DNA of 5,511 nucleotides. It comes from Parcubacteria group bacterium (GTDB taxonomy: Bacteria > Patescibacteriota > Minisyncoccia > SW-4-49-11). The stretch's first letter is position 1. Each line of letters begins with the position of its first letter. Below the pieces are notes generated by a model that was not told the DNA's origin, searched no databases, and saw only the letters and a program-made list of their open reading frames with translations. Below are positions 5,253-5,511 of the stretch, one piece after another. Both the position numbers and the translations under genes were made by a program. Where the stretch lies: the NCBI GenBank assembly GCA_003565105.1, contig PXDG01000086.1:1-5511 (forward strand), read 5' to 3'.

Positions 5253-5511
5253 TTATGGAGTTACTTCTCGGAAAATTCGCCTTCCAAAGTAGGTAACTAT
5301 TACTGTTGCTTGACGAGTTTCATTGTTTGAATCACGTACTCGTATGTCTATAGTGTGTCTACCCAAATCTGGGAGATTATCAGTATCGAGTGTAATATCC
5401 CAACTTGTTGATGTGGTATCATCTGTTACAGAGAGCATTTTTTCTATTGGTTCATCTCCTACTACTTCAAATCCATCGGGTAATTGAAGTAGTTCGTAGG
5501 TATGTTCCGAA
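5253..5511 (-). CDS. C-terminal end of a putative Ig-like secreted or surface protein (5' end outside window)
   Basis: The frame stays open from the TAA at 5253 to the right edge, giving 85 visible residues; the internal ATG at 5438 is not needed as a start because coding character continues upstream (SEHTYELLQLPDGFEVVGDEP). The strand pattern SWDITLDTDNLPDLGRHTIDIRVRDSNNETRQATVIVTY, from about residue 42 to 75, is typical of the closing strands of bacterial Ig-like or cadherin-like domains, where 'G-x-H-T-I-x-I-x-V-x-D' precedes a final alternating strand. The protein ends shortly after with FGRRIFREVTP, without an LPxTG sorting motif or a C-terminal membrane helix. It is probably extracellular, as a repeat-rich adhesin or envelope protein, but only the last domain is visible and the exact family cannot be named. 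Its own terminator follows, so it is transcribed separately from the downstream CNNM/CBS cluster. Confidence 0.7.
   Translation of the reverse strand, partial: SEHTYELLQLPDGFEVVGDEPIEKMLSVTDDTTSTSWDITLDTDNLPDLGRHTIDIRVRDSNNETRQATVIVTYFGRRIFREVTP

Noticed and set aside
1..5511. Use of the TGA=Gly code of Gracilibacteria/Absconditabacteria
   Set aside because: About 1,630 codons in five well-read frames contain no in-frame TGA, and all stops are TAA; the standard code is sufficient.

Overview
The window looks like a chromosomal stretch from a small-genome bacterium, most likely a Candidate Phyla Radiation (Patescibacteria) lineage. This is an inference from four things: the AT-rich composition, the mix of pilin-like/delta-60, VanW-family, short CNNM-CBS and Ig-like proteins, an unusual CysRS signature, and starts without Shine-Dalgarno sequences. 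Five coding regions are supported. All five end in TAA, and about 1,630 codons contain no in-frame TGA, so the standard bacterial code fits and the TGA=Gly code of Gracilibacteria/Absconditabacteria does not.

Layout. Positions 2-550 (+) hold the 3' end of a surface protein. It appears to join the C-terminal part of a type IV pilin/pseudopilin head to two delta-60 (beta-propeller-type) repeats, and is followed by a strong intrinsic terminator at 616-656. Positions 551-767 are a convergent gap with two hairpins. Then three minus-strand genes run right to left: a CNNM/CBS membrane protein (4907-3894), a VanW-family envelope protein (3848-2214) and cysteinyl-tRNA synthetase (2204-768). They are separated by only 45 and 9 bases and probably form one transcription unit. 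There is a good promoter before the first gene and a possible second promoter before the VanW gene. Positions 4963-5252 are non-coding, with the corC-side promoter, a GC-rich hairpin, short GTAGAC-type repeats and a terminator. Positions 5253-5511 (-) hold the C-terminal end of an Ig-like secreted or surface protein.

Together the genes suggest a cell-envelope and surface neighbourhood (pilus-linked display, putative peptidoglycan-interacting protein, ion-transport-type membrane protein, Ig-like surface protein) with one essential translation gene at the end of the central operon. The most interesting item is the pilin-to-delta-60 fusion, which looks like a display module carried on a pilus subunit. 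No mobile element, CRISPR array, tRNA or rRNA was seen.
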